64,000 nt of DNA, taken from the NCBI GenBank assembly GCA_963402885.1, contig OY727099.1, positions 20,789,001-20,853,000 of the forward strand, written 5' to 3'. This DNA comes from Antedon bifida (taxonomy: Eukaryota; Echinodermata; Crinoidea; Comatulida; Antedonidae). The stretch's first letter is position 1. Each line of letters starts with the position of its first letter. The position numbers were made by a program, and so were the translations under genes. The notes under the pieces are model-generated. The model saw only the letters and a program-made list of their open reading frames with translations. It did no database searches and was not told the DNA's origin. Positions 12,376 through 22,800 of this stretch are shown piece after piece.

Positions 12376-13373
12376 CATAAAATAAACAATAACATGATTT
12401 TAAAGTTAACAAATTGTATTTCAATATCCACACAATATAATATATACACAACAAACATAACATTCAGTATAAAGGCAGACAACAGTATATCTTTACTTGC
12501 ATAATTAATCAGATTTAATACATGTTGATTGGACAATGAAATTTTGACGTCACATTGACATATGAAATAGTTTTTTTTAATACAAAATTTAATTAAGAGA
12601 AAAGTTATAATATCTATTTGAATACTGTAGTAAACAATGAAAATGTTAGTATATAACATTTATTGATAAATATAACTAGGCTAGAATATATAAAAGCAAC
12701 ATGAATAAAGTTTATATTTTACAATGGCACAATGTGAACTGTTTAGTAATCAAATATTTTCACACTATTATCTTTAACTTTATCTGACTGGATATTATAT
12801 TTTCATTGATGTTCTTTACTATAGCACGGGGGTGCTTTACCTTTCCATCTTCTTCACTTTGCCTATAATCTATTTTTAATTATTTTATTATATATTTTCT
12901 ACTGACTAAAAAGTGAAGATTAATTTTACATTATTTTAAGTATTCCAATTTTATTTTGTTTTACAATTGTATTACCTTCCGACTTTACATTAATTGAGAA
13001 AGAAATTTTACTACCTTATTTTAATCATTAGAGTGTAACAATTATCTATATTTACCTTAATTATAACCTGGTTATTATCATTTATCATCTTTACGACGGT
13101 TACATTTTCTTTTGTGATACAAATTTGTTTATTTGTTCATTTAGACTTATTTACACAGTTTAATAATATTGAATTCTTATTTCTATATTTTTATACATCT
13201 AACTTTGGTTATATTGCACATTTTATAAGTTTCTCAATTAATTTGTCTTAGTAAACGATGTTCAGTATATCTAAAGTTCTTTTAAGTACCTTATTTTGTC
13301 TTAGCGTATATTTTGTCTTAACTTATGTTAAATGTCTTAGACTTATCTTAATTTGAATGTTTAACACCTATCT
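12376..13373. other. AT-rich interval without gene
   Basis: No family resemblance, splice-bounded exon or repeat is visible. The one long minus-strand frame (12375-12659) is low-complexity and hydrophobic, as expected from AT-rich DNA. Confidence 0.6.
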
Positions 13374-14294
13374 TCAATATTCTCCAAAAAAGTATAACTC
13401 TCTACTTATTTCAAGTTTCTCTATAATGGCGTTAATTACTAAGTATGCTATTGCGGATGGCTTTACTGTTGTTAGAGATATTTTATTCGTAATCAAATAT
13501 TCTACAGATTCGTATCTCACTGTCTCTATTCTTCGTTTGTTATTGTTGGTTGTAGTTTTGCTGATTGCAAAATCGCAATAAGTATGAACAAAATCAAGAC
13601 ACGTGACACTATTGATATTAAAGTTTACTATCTGTAATATTTTGAATTCTATTTGTGCTATTTTTTTAGGATTAAAGAATCCAAGATTCTGGTGGCGATC
13701 ACATGCATAAGGAATTATGTGTTTAGATTGGTATCGTTCAGCACATTTCAATGCAAGGCAAAATTATGCAATTGCCATTTCCTCCACATCACGAAGTTTA
13801 AATGCTGTAGTATCACAGTTTAGTACATTTTCTATAATTGTAAGGCTGCGATGAACTATATCTTAATCAATAATTATGTATTCATAACGAATGAGTTCAG
13901 ATCGAATATTACATAAAAAATCTACCATATGATCTTTGACTGATTGTGATTCAAATTGTGCCCATGGATTTTTAGATATTTTTGCACGATCAATTAATGA
14001 ATTAAAATATTCTTTATTAGATTCAAGCTCATAATTTTCATTTGAAATATTATTCTTAGAATTGTTATCACTGCCTGAAAAATGAAACAAAACATCACCA
14101 TTGCCTACTACTACAACAGTGCTACTATTACTACTAGACCTTTCTCCTACTATGCTACTGCAACTGTTGCTACTACTAGGCCTACTATCACTGTCAGTAC
14201 TACAACAACTACTACTTGACTTAGTGTCACTAATGGGTCTACTACCACCACTACTAGTCAAAGTGCTACTACTACTACTGCTAGTACCAGGCAT
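13374..14294 (-). pseudogene. Cyclin-box pseudogene with Ser-rich N-terminus
   Basis: Reading the minus strand from ATG at 14294 in one frame gives a Ser-rich head (MPGTSSSSSSTLTSSGG...), an acidic linker, then SVKDHMVDFLCNIRSEL, then HRSLTIIENVL. Next come VEEMAIA, FCLALKCAERYQSKHI and KIAQIEFKILQIVNFNINSV with CLDFVHTYCDFA, and finally VEYLITNKIS with KPSAIAYLVINAIIEKL. Order and spacing match a cyclin: R/K-x-x-MVDFL helix 1, the IA-K-E helix 3, the E-x-x-IL-x-x-x-NF-x-x-N/T helix 4/5 region, and a second fold with the PS-IA helix. TAA codons interrupt the frame near 13863-13865 and 13764-13766, with coding similarity continuing after each and no GT/AG bounds around them. I call it a pseudogene. 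The subfamily is not recognisable. The fold assignment is from pattern memory, without alignment. Confidence 0.6.
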
Positions 14295-14326
14295 AGTGCC
14301 ACTACTACTGCTAGTACTACTACTAA

Positions 14327-14341
14327 TTGTATATTTATAGT
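14327..14341 (-). promoter_or_regulatory. TATA-like box 40 bp upstream of the cyclin-like ATG
   Basis: On the minus strand CACTATAAATATACAAT lies just upstream of the first ATG (14294). A TATAAATA box there would place a start site within about 15 bp of the ATG. The duplicate copy has the same box (TATAAATAGACAAT) near 15719-15732. Confidence 0.4.
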
Positions 14342-14579
14342 GTTTTTTTTTTTACGAGCAATGGATTTCCTTTTTGAGGATCAATAAAAATTATCTTATT
14401 TTATCTTATCTTATCTTACTTATTATGATAGGTGTAACTAAGTTTGTGTTTGTAGTAGTAGAAAGCGTGAGTTGCTGTAGAATAAAGTTTGAATAGCCTT
14501 AGTTTTACAGCCGTCTAATAAACGTCACGTGATATTCGATTTTGTCGATAGGTGGCGGTATAAATTACGCAATATTTGA

Positions 14580-14945
14580 CTGCATGACGATTGGTGTGTA
14601 CTGCATGTTGATTGGTGAGTACTGCATGACCATTGGTGTGTACTGCATTACGATTGGTGTGTACTGCATGACGATTGGTGTGTACTGCATGACGATTGGT
14701 GTGTACTGCATGACGATTGGTGTGTACTGCATGTTGTTTAGGGTGTACTGCATGACGATTGGTGTGTACTTCATGATGTTTGGTGTCTACTGCATGACGA
14801 TTGGTGTGTACTGCATGACCATAGGTGTCTACTGCAAGACGATTGGTGTGTACTGCATGACCATACGTGTGTACTGCATGACCATTGGTGTGTACTACAT
14901 GACCATTGGTGTGTACTGCATGACCATTGGTGTGTGTACTGCATG
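14580..14945. repeat. 21-bp minisatellite carrying a CCAAT box in each unit
   Basis: About 17 units of TGCATGACGATTGGTGTGTA + C. 21 bp is seven codons, so the array stays open in several frames (MTIGVYC repeats), which makes a false ORF. Most units contain ATTGG, the reverse of CCAAT. Confidence 0.9.
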
Positions 14946-14999
14946 ATAAATGTGAACTGAAGGCAGAGGAGGCGTTTTTCGATTCGCATGAGTGCTCAT

Positions 15000-15240
15000 C
15001 AAAGCGTCATAGCTCATTTCCTGAGCTCTGATTGGCTGCGCAATATTTTGCTTCGAAAAAAGTAGAAATAATTCGAACTAGTAAATTTCGCTGCAGCGAA
15101 AAATCAAAGGAACTAGAATTCGTCGCAGAAGGGAGTATGACAGACAGAAACTGGAATACGCATGCGCATAGCATGACGCTTTCCAATCGCGAGAACAAAT
15201 TCGCCTAGTGGAAAATCAACTTTAGCTACCTGTTGGACCA
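15000..15240. promoter_or_regulatory. Promoter-like block with NRF1, CCAAT and TCGCGAGA motifs
   Basis: In an AT-rich setting this stretch is GC-richer and carries CTGATTGGCTGCGC (CCAAT box), TACGCATGCGCATAGC (matching the NRF1 palindrome GCGCATGCGC nearly perfectly) and ATCGCGAGAA (TCGCGAGA element). The whole block recurs at about 16030-16262. Just downstream, TTTGTAAGTAATC would fit a splice donor on the plus strand. Which gene it would serve, the minus-strand cyclin-like gene or an unseen plus-strand transcript, is not clear. Confidence 0.45.
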
Positions 15241-15868
15241 ATCTCCGTTGTATTAATTTGGTGGTTTTCATTTCGAACGAAAAAGTTACGCAACAATAAT
15301 TATACTAGAAAATCTGATAGATACGTTTAGGCCTACAGTCTTTGTAAGTAATCAATACTTGTCTATATACCAATACTATTATATTAAACGCTTATTATAT
15401 ACGATGCAAAGAATTCTTTGTCCATAATGTATTATAATGTAGACATTACGGTAGTTCACAGTCACTGGACGTTGATCGTTGACGTATTTATTTCTATTTA
15501 TTTAATTTATTATTATATACTACTAGACCTTTCTCCTACTATGCTACTGCAACTGTTGCTACTACTAGGCCTACTATCACTGTCAGTACTACAACAACTA
15601 CTACTTGACTTAGTGTCACTACTGGGTCTACTACCACCACTACTAGTCAAAGTGCTACTACTACTACTGCTAGTACCAGGCATAGTGCCACTACTACTGC
15701 TAGTACTACTAATAATTGTCTATTTATAGTGGGTTTTTTTTTTACGAGCAATGAATTTCCTTTTTGAGGATCAATAAAAATTATCTTATTTTATCTTATC
15801 TTATCTTACTTATTATGATAGGTGTAACTAAGTTTGTGTTTGTAGTAGTAGAAAGCGTGAGTTGCTAT

Positions 15869-15981
15869 AGTATGACGATTGGTGTGTACTGCATGACGAT
15901 TGGTGTGTACTGCATGACGATTGGTGTGTACTACATCACCATTGGTGTGTACTGCATGATGATTGGTGTGTGTACTGCATT
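15869..15981. repeat. 21-bp minisatellite, short second array
   Basis: Five units of the same ACGATTGGTGTGTACTGCAT sequence as 14580-14945. The difference in copy number shows expansion or contraction since the duplication. Confidence 0.9.
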
Positions 15982-16029
15982 ATAAATATGAACTGAAGGC
16001 AGAGGAGGCGTTTTTCGATTCGCATAAGT

Positions 16030-16262
16030 GCTCATCAAACGTCATAGCTCATTTCTTGAGCTCTGATTGGCTGCGCAATATTTTGCTTCGAAAAAAGTAG
16101 AAACAATTCGAACTAGTAAATTTCGCTGCAGCGAAAAATCAAAGGAACTAGAATTCGTCGCAGAAGGGAGTATGACAGACAGAAACTGGAATACGCATGC
16201 GCATAGCATGACGCTTTCCAATCGCGAGAACAAATTCGCCTAGTGGAAAATCGGCTTTAGCT
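16030..16262. promoter_or_regulatory. Second copy of the NRF1/CCAAT/TCGCGAGA block
   Basis: Same motifs in the same order as 15000-15240, with only a few substitutions, so both copies could be bound. Confidence 0.4.
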
Positions 16263-16539
16263 ACCTGTTGGACCAATCTCCGTTGTATTAATTTGGTGGT
16301 TTTCATTTCGAACGAAATAGTTACGCAACAATAATCATACTAGAAAATCTGATGAAATACATTTAGGCCTACAGTCTTTGTAAGTAATCAATACTTGTCT
16401 ATATACCAATACTATTATATTAAACGCTTATTATATACGATGCAAAGAATTCTTTGTCCATAATGTATTATAATGTAGACATTACGGTAGTTCACAGTCA
16501 CTGGACGTTGATCGTTGACGTAGCCGCTACCGTTATCGC

Positions 16540-16740
16540 ATACCGCTCTTTACGTTCATTGTCACAGTAATTTGAATGTGGTGTGTATTTTGTAGGGTAG
16601 TTATTTGAATGTGGTGGTAGGCCTACTGTCATTTGATGTGTATTTTGTAGGGTAGTTATTTTGTTATTCTGTTTCAGATATTGCCAGAGTAGGCCTACTA
16701 TAATTTGAATGAAGTGGTAGGCCAACTGTCAATTTTTTGT
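16540..16740. repeat. Short imperfect repeats with TAGGCCTA
   Basis: Repeated stretches TTTGAATGTGGTGGTAGGCC and GTATTTTGTAGGGTAGTTAT occur two to three times, with the palindrome TAGGCCTA between them. Confidence 0.6.
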
Positions 16741-16949
16741 TATTATTGCTTTGACGACGTGCGCTTGCTTTCTGTGCTATTATTTGGGTTTCAGTTATCG
16801 CCACGTTTTTTGCGCACAGATATTTTGCAAGTTCTTCCATTACAGTTTTTGGTTGTCTTTTTATATACTTTTTTTATTTCCCCTTATTGAGTGGGGGTTA
16901 TCTGTCTGAATTGCAGGCAAAATTCCACAAGACCAGAACTGTTGCAGAG

Positions 16950-17345
16950 TCAATGCTTGTCCTTATATTTGTCATCATCCTCATAACCAACATCACCGCT
17001 ATCACTACATTCGTCATCAATATCGTCGTCGTCATCGTGACGTATTCAACAGAATCTTCAGATCATATTTTGTATCATGCTCATAACCAACATCATGTTC
17101 ATCATCATCATCAATGTCGTCATCGTCATCGTGACGTATTCAACAGAATCCTCATATTTTTCATCATTCTCATAACCAACAACATGTTCATAATCATCTA
17201 TCATCAATATCGTTGTCGTCTACGTAACGTATTCAACAGAATCCTCATGTTTAGCATCATTCTCATAACCAACATCATGTTCATCATCATTCATCATCAA
17301 TGTTGTTGTCGTCATCGTGACGTATTCAACAGCATCCTCATATTT
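16950..17345. repeat. 93-bp minisatellite (four units)
   Basis: CGTATTCAACAG recurs at 17041, 17135, 17228 and 17321, a period of 93-94 bp. Each unit has CATCATCATCAATGTCGTC, then ATCGTGACGTATTCAACAG, then TCATAACCAACATCATG. The 93-bp period is divisible by three, so the plus-strand frame at 16887-17498 stays open and looks like a His-rich repetitive protein, but no coding signal supports it. Each unit carries GTGACGTA, a CRE-like half site. Confidence 0.85.
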
Positions 17346-17499
17346 CAATATCATCGATATTGTCCATTATTGTCCTGGTTTATTTTTCATTTATTAGATC
17401 ATTGCAAACAGTTGATACAAAACCATCATCATTGTCATCGTCATCATCAGATATTTCCATACCAAAATGGAATACGATATTTCATATTGTTTCTATAGG

Positions 17500-18237
17500 C
17501 CACCAATATGATGAGATATGATGTGTGTCTTTTTCGGGTTTTCTGTACGTACTGTAGGCCCATTTCGTATAAAATAAAAGCGATGTTGTGTAAGTCCGTC
17601 TGTACGTAGGATTAATTAATGGGAATTTATGTTTTGAGTATTGAAATAAGAGAATATTTTCTATTTGTCCGTACGCCCCATCATTCTAAATCGCATACTC
17701 ACGTCAAACCACCATCGATCTTTAACATCAAATCAACATAAACCAACCATTTTTAATTGTGTATATTATTTTTATTAGTAAACCATAGTGGTATTAAAGT
17801 ATACAAGCAAACATTATATTATACTAACTAACACTAATCCTTCTAGCATAAATGTAAGTCTAATTCAATAGTAGTTAAAACTACTTAAAATGTGTTGTGC
17901 TACTTCATCGCGTAAAAGTTGTACAATCTAAAAAGTGTCTAGGCCTAACTTACATAAAGACTCAAAGTCTAACACAATATATAACATTACAGTATCTGTT
18001 ATCGCTAACCTACAGAACCCACACTACAAAACATTAAGATCATCCCTTAAAAATCTATATACACGGGTGTATTGACACCATCATACATGATATTCTTACT
18101 ATAAACAATGTCCTACTATGATGTGATATACATTGAGATAGGCTATTTATACTTATTTTCACGGACACATTGCATAGTAATTACTTTAATACATTAATAT
18201 ACATCCGTACTAATAACCACCTATATACACGTGTTAA
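17500..18237. other. Interval without gene
   Basis: AT-rich sequence with scattered TAGGCCTA-like motifs. I see no exon, RNA gene or repeat family. Confidence 0.5.
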
Positions 18238-18335
18238 TAGGGAGGTTTCGAAACCTTACGAATACTCGAAAACGATACGTGTACGTGAAATATCCGTTTC
18301 CGTTATCGTATTCGTAGCTTTGCAAAACCTCCCTA
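18238..18335. mobile_element. 98-bp MITE-like inverted repeat
   Basis: Perfect 11-bp ends TAGGGAGGTTT / AAACCTCCCTA enclose a partly palindromic interior (ACGAATAC ... GTATTCGT). TAATA is found at both borders, consistent with a 5-bp target duplication around GGGAGGTTT. No coding capacity. Confidence 0.6.
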
Positions 18336-18483
18336 ATAGTAGTGGATATACACAAGTTAATACAATTATTATGTAAGTTGCCAAATAATAAATTAGTGCT
18401 TGTTTAAAATGGCACACGTTGTGTCAAAGTATATCATTTCAAAAGTTTGGTGTTGCAAATAAAAAAGTTTCTTATATAATCAT

Positions 18484-18509
18484 AAGAAAGAAAGAAAGAA
18501 AGAAAGAAA
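18484..18509. repeat. (GAAA)n microsatellite
   Basis: About six AAGA/GAAA tetranucleotide units in a row. Confidence 0.9.
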
Positions 18510-18715
18510 GCTTTAGAAAACCGTGGGTTTGAATACCACTTGCACAATGTACTGAGTTAAAAAAGCCAATAGAGCAAACTAGCCTATCAACTTCGTTTTA
18601 TTAAGCTAATAACATCAAGATTATTTAAGTAAGTAATCATTTGGTATTTATTTTATGCAAATGTTCTCGTTGACAAGGCCAGGTTATAATCAATCTACTG
18701 TAGATACTCTCATTT

Positions 18716-19853
18716 TTATTCACGGCTTGCAAGAATCAAATTCCTAATAATGTAATCAATATCATTATTCCTAATATCAATATCAATATCTTTTGAATTC
18801 AATGTGATTCTCAAATTATTCATTACGTCATGTGATAGTTTACCATTATTCATATCAAGTTTACGTAGCTTAGGATACTTATTCAATAAGGATACCATCG
18901 ATATCACTTCAATTATCATTATTCAAAATATGAAGCTCTTGTAATTCTAAATCCCCCTGGCATACACTCTTATCAATTTATTCATTACGTCACCTGATAG
19001 TTTACAATTATTCATGACAAGAGCACGTAGATTACGAAATTTACATAAGAAAGTACCCTGTAAAGTTCCATCAATACTTCAATACTTCAATAAACTTTAT
19101 TGTCAAACTCATGAAAGGCTTGAAACTTTGGCTGAATGTACACACATTAAAATTGTCTAAAAACATTGTCACACAAACAGTAAAAAAGAATAAAATCACA
19201 TAAAACAGAGAACAAGATGTCATATAAAATAGTTAAAAGAGGACACAAAAAGTATAAATTGAGTCAATGAATCAATGTTGCTATTATCATTTTAAATTCT
19301 AAATTATCTCCTTCATACGCTGTCATAATTTCATTCATTATTGTACCTGATAGCTTACAGACTTGCATGGCAAGAGTACATAGATTAAGGGACTTACTGA
19401 AGAAAGTACTTAGCAAAGTACCGTTTATGGCACTGAAATCATTTCCAGAAAAACAAAGCTCTTGAAATTGTAAGACATTAACTGTATATCCGCTCAACAT
19501 TTTATTCATTTGTATTCATCATTCATGTAAAGCTAACGAGGTTGAGGAGACATACGTAAGAAATTACACAGTAAAGTACTATCGATATCACTAAAATCAT
19601 TATTCAAAATAATAGCTCCTGTAGTTCAAAGTAATCTCTCCTATCATAAGCTGTTCAAATTGTATTCATTTTCTCACCTGATAATTATAAAATCATTCAT
19701 GTGAAGTTTACGCAGTTGAAGAAACTTACGCAAGAAATTACTCAGTAAAGTACCATCGATGCCACTAAAATCATTATTCCAAATATATAACTCTTGTAGT
19801 TCAAAGTGATCTGCCTCATCATAAGCTGTTATAATTGTATTCATTCTCTCACC
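18716..19853 (-). pseudogene. Decayed C-terminal LRRs of the NLR gene
   Basis: Downstream of the NLR stop codon the LRR homology goes on in broken frames. Fragments read FQELCFSGNDFSAINGTLL and VCKLSGTIMNEIMTAYEGDN (19264-19509), and LRKLDMNNGKLSHDVMNNL with IDYIIRNLILASRE ending at a stop at 18716. Small indels and an inserted AT-rich element (about 19068-19263) break the frame. This looks like the former C-terminal end of the receptor, now untranslated. Confidence 0.75.
19068..19263. mobile_element. Short insertion in the LRR remnant, LINE/SINE-tail like
   Basis: LRR-derived sequence stops at about 19067 and resumes at about 19264. Between them is AT-rich DNA starting TCAATAAACTTTATTGTCAA, which read on the minus strand ends in an AATAAAGTTTATTGA type tail. 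TCAAT-containing direct repeats flank it. Family not identified. Confidence 0.5.
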
Positions 19854-22800
19854 TTATAGTTTACACTCATTCATGTCAAGTTTACACAATAATTGAGGAG
19901 ACTTACGCAAGAACTTACGCAAGAAATTACCCAATAAAGTACGATCGATGTCACTGAAATCATTATTCCAAATATATAACTCTTGTAGTTCAAAGTGATC
20001 TCCCTCATCATAGGCTGTTACAATTGTATTCATTTTTTTACCTGATAGTTTACAATCATACATGTGAAGTTTACGCAGTTGAAGAAACTTACACAGGAAA
20101 GTACCCAGTAAAGTACCATCGATATTACTGAGATCATTATTCCAAATATATAGCTCTTGTAGTTCAAAGTGATCTCCCGCATCATAAGCTGTTATAATTG
20201 TATTCATTATCTCACCTGATAATTTACAACTATGCATGACAATTGTATGCAGTTGAGGAAACTTACACAAGAAAGTACCCAGCAAAGTACCATCGATATT
20301 ACTGAGATCATTATTCCAAATATATAGCTCTTGTAGTTCAAAGTGATCTCCCGCATCATAAGCTGTTATAATTGTATTCATTGTCTCACCTGATAATTTA
20401 CAACTACGCATGACAATGTTATGCAGTTGAGGACACTTACAAAAGAAAGTACCCAGTAAAGTACCATCGATGTCACTGAAATCATTATTACCAATATATA
20501 GCTCTTGTAGTTCAAAGTTATCTCCCGTATCATAAGCTGTTATAATTGTATTCATTTTCTCACCTGATAGTTTACACTTGCTCATGTGAAGTTTACGCAG
20601 TTGAGAAAACTTACTCAAGAAATTACCCAGTAAAGTACCATCGATGTCACTGAAATCATTATTAAAAATATATAGCTCCTGTAGTTCGAAGTGATCTCTT
20701 GCATCATAAGCTGTTATAATTGTATTCATTTTCTCACCTGATAGTTTACAATCATTCATGTGAAGTTTACACAGTTGAGGAAACTTACACAGGAAAGTAC
20801 CCAGTAAAGTACCATCGATATTACTGAGATCATTATTCCAAATATATAGCTCTTGTAGTTCAAAGTGATCTCCCGCATCATAAGCTGTTATAATTGTATT
20901 CATTGTCTCACCTGATAATTTACAACTATGCATGACAATTGTATGCAGTTGAGGACACTTACAAAAGAAAGTACCCAGTAAAGTACCGTCAATGTCACTG
21001 AAATCATTATTACCAATATATAGCTCTTGTAGTTCAAAGTTATCTCTTGCATCATAAGCTGTTATAATTGTATTCATTTTCTCACCTGATAGTTTACAAT
21101 CATTCATGTGAAGTTTACACAGTTGAGAAAACTTACACAGGAAAGTACCCAGCAAAGTACCATCGATATTACTGAGATCATTATTCCAAATATATAGCTC
21201 TTGTAGTTCCAAGTGATCTCTTGCATCATAAGCTGTTATAATTGTATTCATTTTCTCACCTGATAGTTTACAATCATTCATGTGAAGTTTACACAGTTGA
21301 GGAAACTTACACAGGAAAGTACCCAGCAAAGTACCATCGATATTACTGAGATCATTATTCCAAATATATAGCTCTTGTAGTTCAAAGTGATCTCTTGCAT
21401 CATAAGCTGTTATAATTGTATTCATTTTCTCACCTGATAGTTTACAATCATTCATGTGAAGTTTACACAGTTGAGGAAACTTACACAAGAAAGTACCCAG
21501 CAAAGTACCATCGATATTACTGAGATCATTATTCCAAATATATAGCTCTTGTAGTTCAAAGTGATCTCCCGCATCATAAGCTGTTATAATTGTATTCATT
21601 GTCTTACCTGATAATTTACAACTATGCATGACAATTTTATGCAGTTGAGGACACTTACAAAAGAAAGTACCCAGTAAAGTACCATCGATGTCACTGAAAT
21701 CATTATTAAAAATATATAGCTCCTGTAGTTCGAAGTGATCTCTTGCATCATAAGCTGTTATAATTGTATTCATTTTCTCACCTGATAGTTTACAATCATT
21801 CATGTAAAGTTTACACAGTTGAGGAAACTTACACAAGAAAGTACCCAGCAAAGTACCATCGATATTACTGAGATAATTATTCCAAATATATAGCTCTTGT
21901 AGTTCAAAGTGATCTCCCGCATCATAAGCTGTTATAATTGTATTCATTGTCTTACCTGATAATTTACAACTATGCATGTTAAGTTTACGCAGTTGAGGAC
22001 ACTTACAAAAGAAATTACCCAGTAAAGTACCATCGATGTCACTGAAATCATTATTACCAATATATAGCTCTTGTAGTTCAAAGTTATCTCCCGTATCATA
22101 AGCTGTTATAATTGTATTCATTTTCTCACCTGATAGTTTACACTTGCTCATGTGAAGTTTATGCAGTTGAGAAAACTTACACAGGAAAGTACCCAGTAAA
22201 GTACCATCGATATTACTGAGATCATTATTCCAAATATATAGCTCTTGTAGTTCAAAGTTATCTCCCGCATCATAAACTGTTATAATTGTATTCATTTTCT
22301 CACCTGATAGTTTACAACTATGCATGTTAAGTTTACGCAGTTGAGGAGACTTACTCAAGAAATTACCCAGTAAAGTACCATCGATGTCACTGAAATCATT
22401 ATTAAAAATATATAGCTCCTGTAGTTCGAAGTGATCTCTTGCATCATAAGCTGTTATAATTGTATTCATTTTCTCACCTGATAGTTTACACTTGCTCATG
22501 TGAAGTTTACGCAGTTGAGAAAACTTACACAGGAAAGTACCCAGTAAAGTACCATCGATATTACTGAGATCATTATTCCAAATATATAGCTTTTGTAGTT
22601 CAAAGTGATCTCCCGCATCATAAGCTGTTATAATTGTATTCATTGTCTCACCTGATAATTTACAACTATGCATGAAAATTGTATGCAGTTGAGGACACTT
22701 ACAAAAGAAAGTACCCAGTAAAGTACCGTCAATGTCACTGAAATCATTATTAGAAATATATAGCTCTTGTAGTTCAAAGTGATCTCCCGCATTATAAGCT

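Larger units (their letters stand above)
14133..15485. repeat. Tandem duplication, copy 1
   Basis: This block is repeated at 15520-16520. It holds the Ser-codon tract (CTACTACTACTA runs, minus-strand TAG/AGT Ser codons), the TATA box, a CTTATTTTATCTTATCTTA tract, a 21-bp minisatellite and a GC-richer promoter-like stretch. Copy 1 has about 18 minisatellite units and roughly 100 bp (14475-14562) absent from copy 2. Boundaries are where the two copies stop matching (TACTACTAGACC at the left, GATCGTTGACGTA at the right). Confidence 0.85.
15520..16520. repeat. Tandem duplication, copy 2
   Basis: Near-identical to 14133-15485 over the Ser-codon tract, TATA box and promoter-like block. The Ser-rich frame (MPGTSSSSSTLTSSGG on minus) is intact only until about 15520, where the cyclin homology is absent, so copy 2 is a headless promoter plus N-terminus. 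Confidence 0.85.

Noticed and set aside
13374-14294. Alternative genetic code (TAA read as Gln) to explain the cyclin frame
   Set aside because: The NLR, ZDHHC14 and TMEM242 genes use TAA/TGA normally and have no internal TAA, and the setting is an animal genome.
14542-14946. 134-codon ORF of MTIGVYC repeats
   Set aside because: It is a by-product of a 21-bp minisatellite whose unit length is a multiple of three; the opposite strand is open too.
16887-17498. 203-codon His/Ile-rich ORF
   Set aside because: Produced by a 93-bp tandem repeat. There are no domain, splice or codon signals, and its sequence is low complexity.
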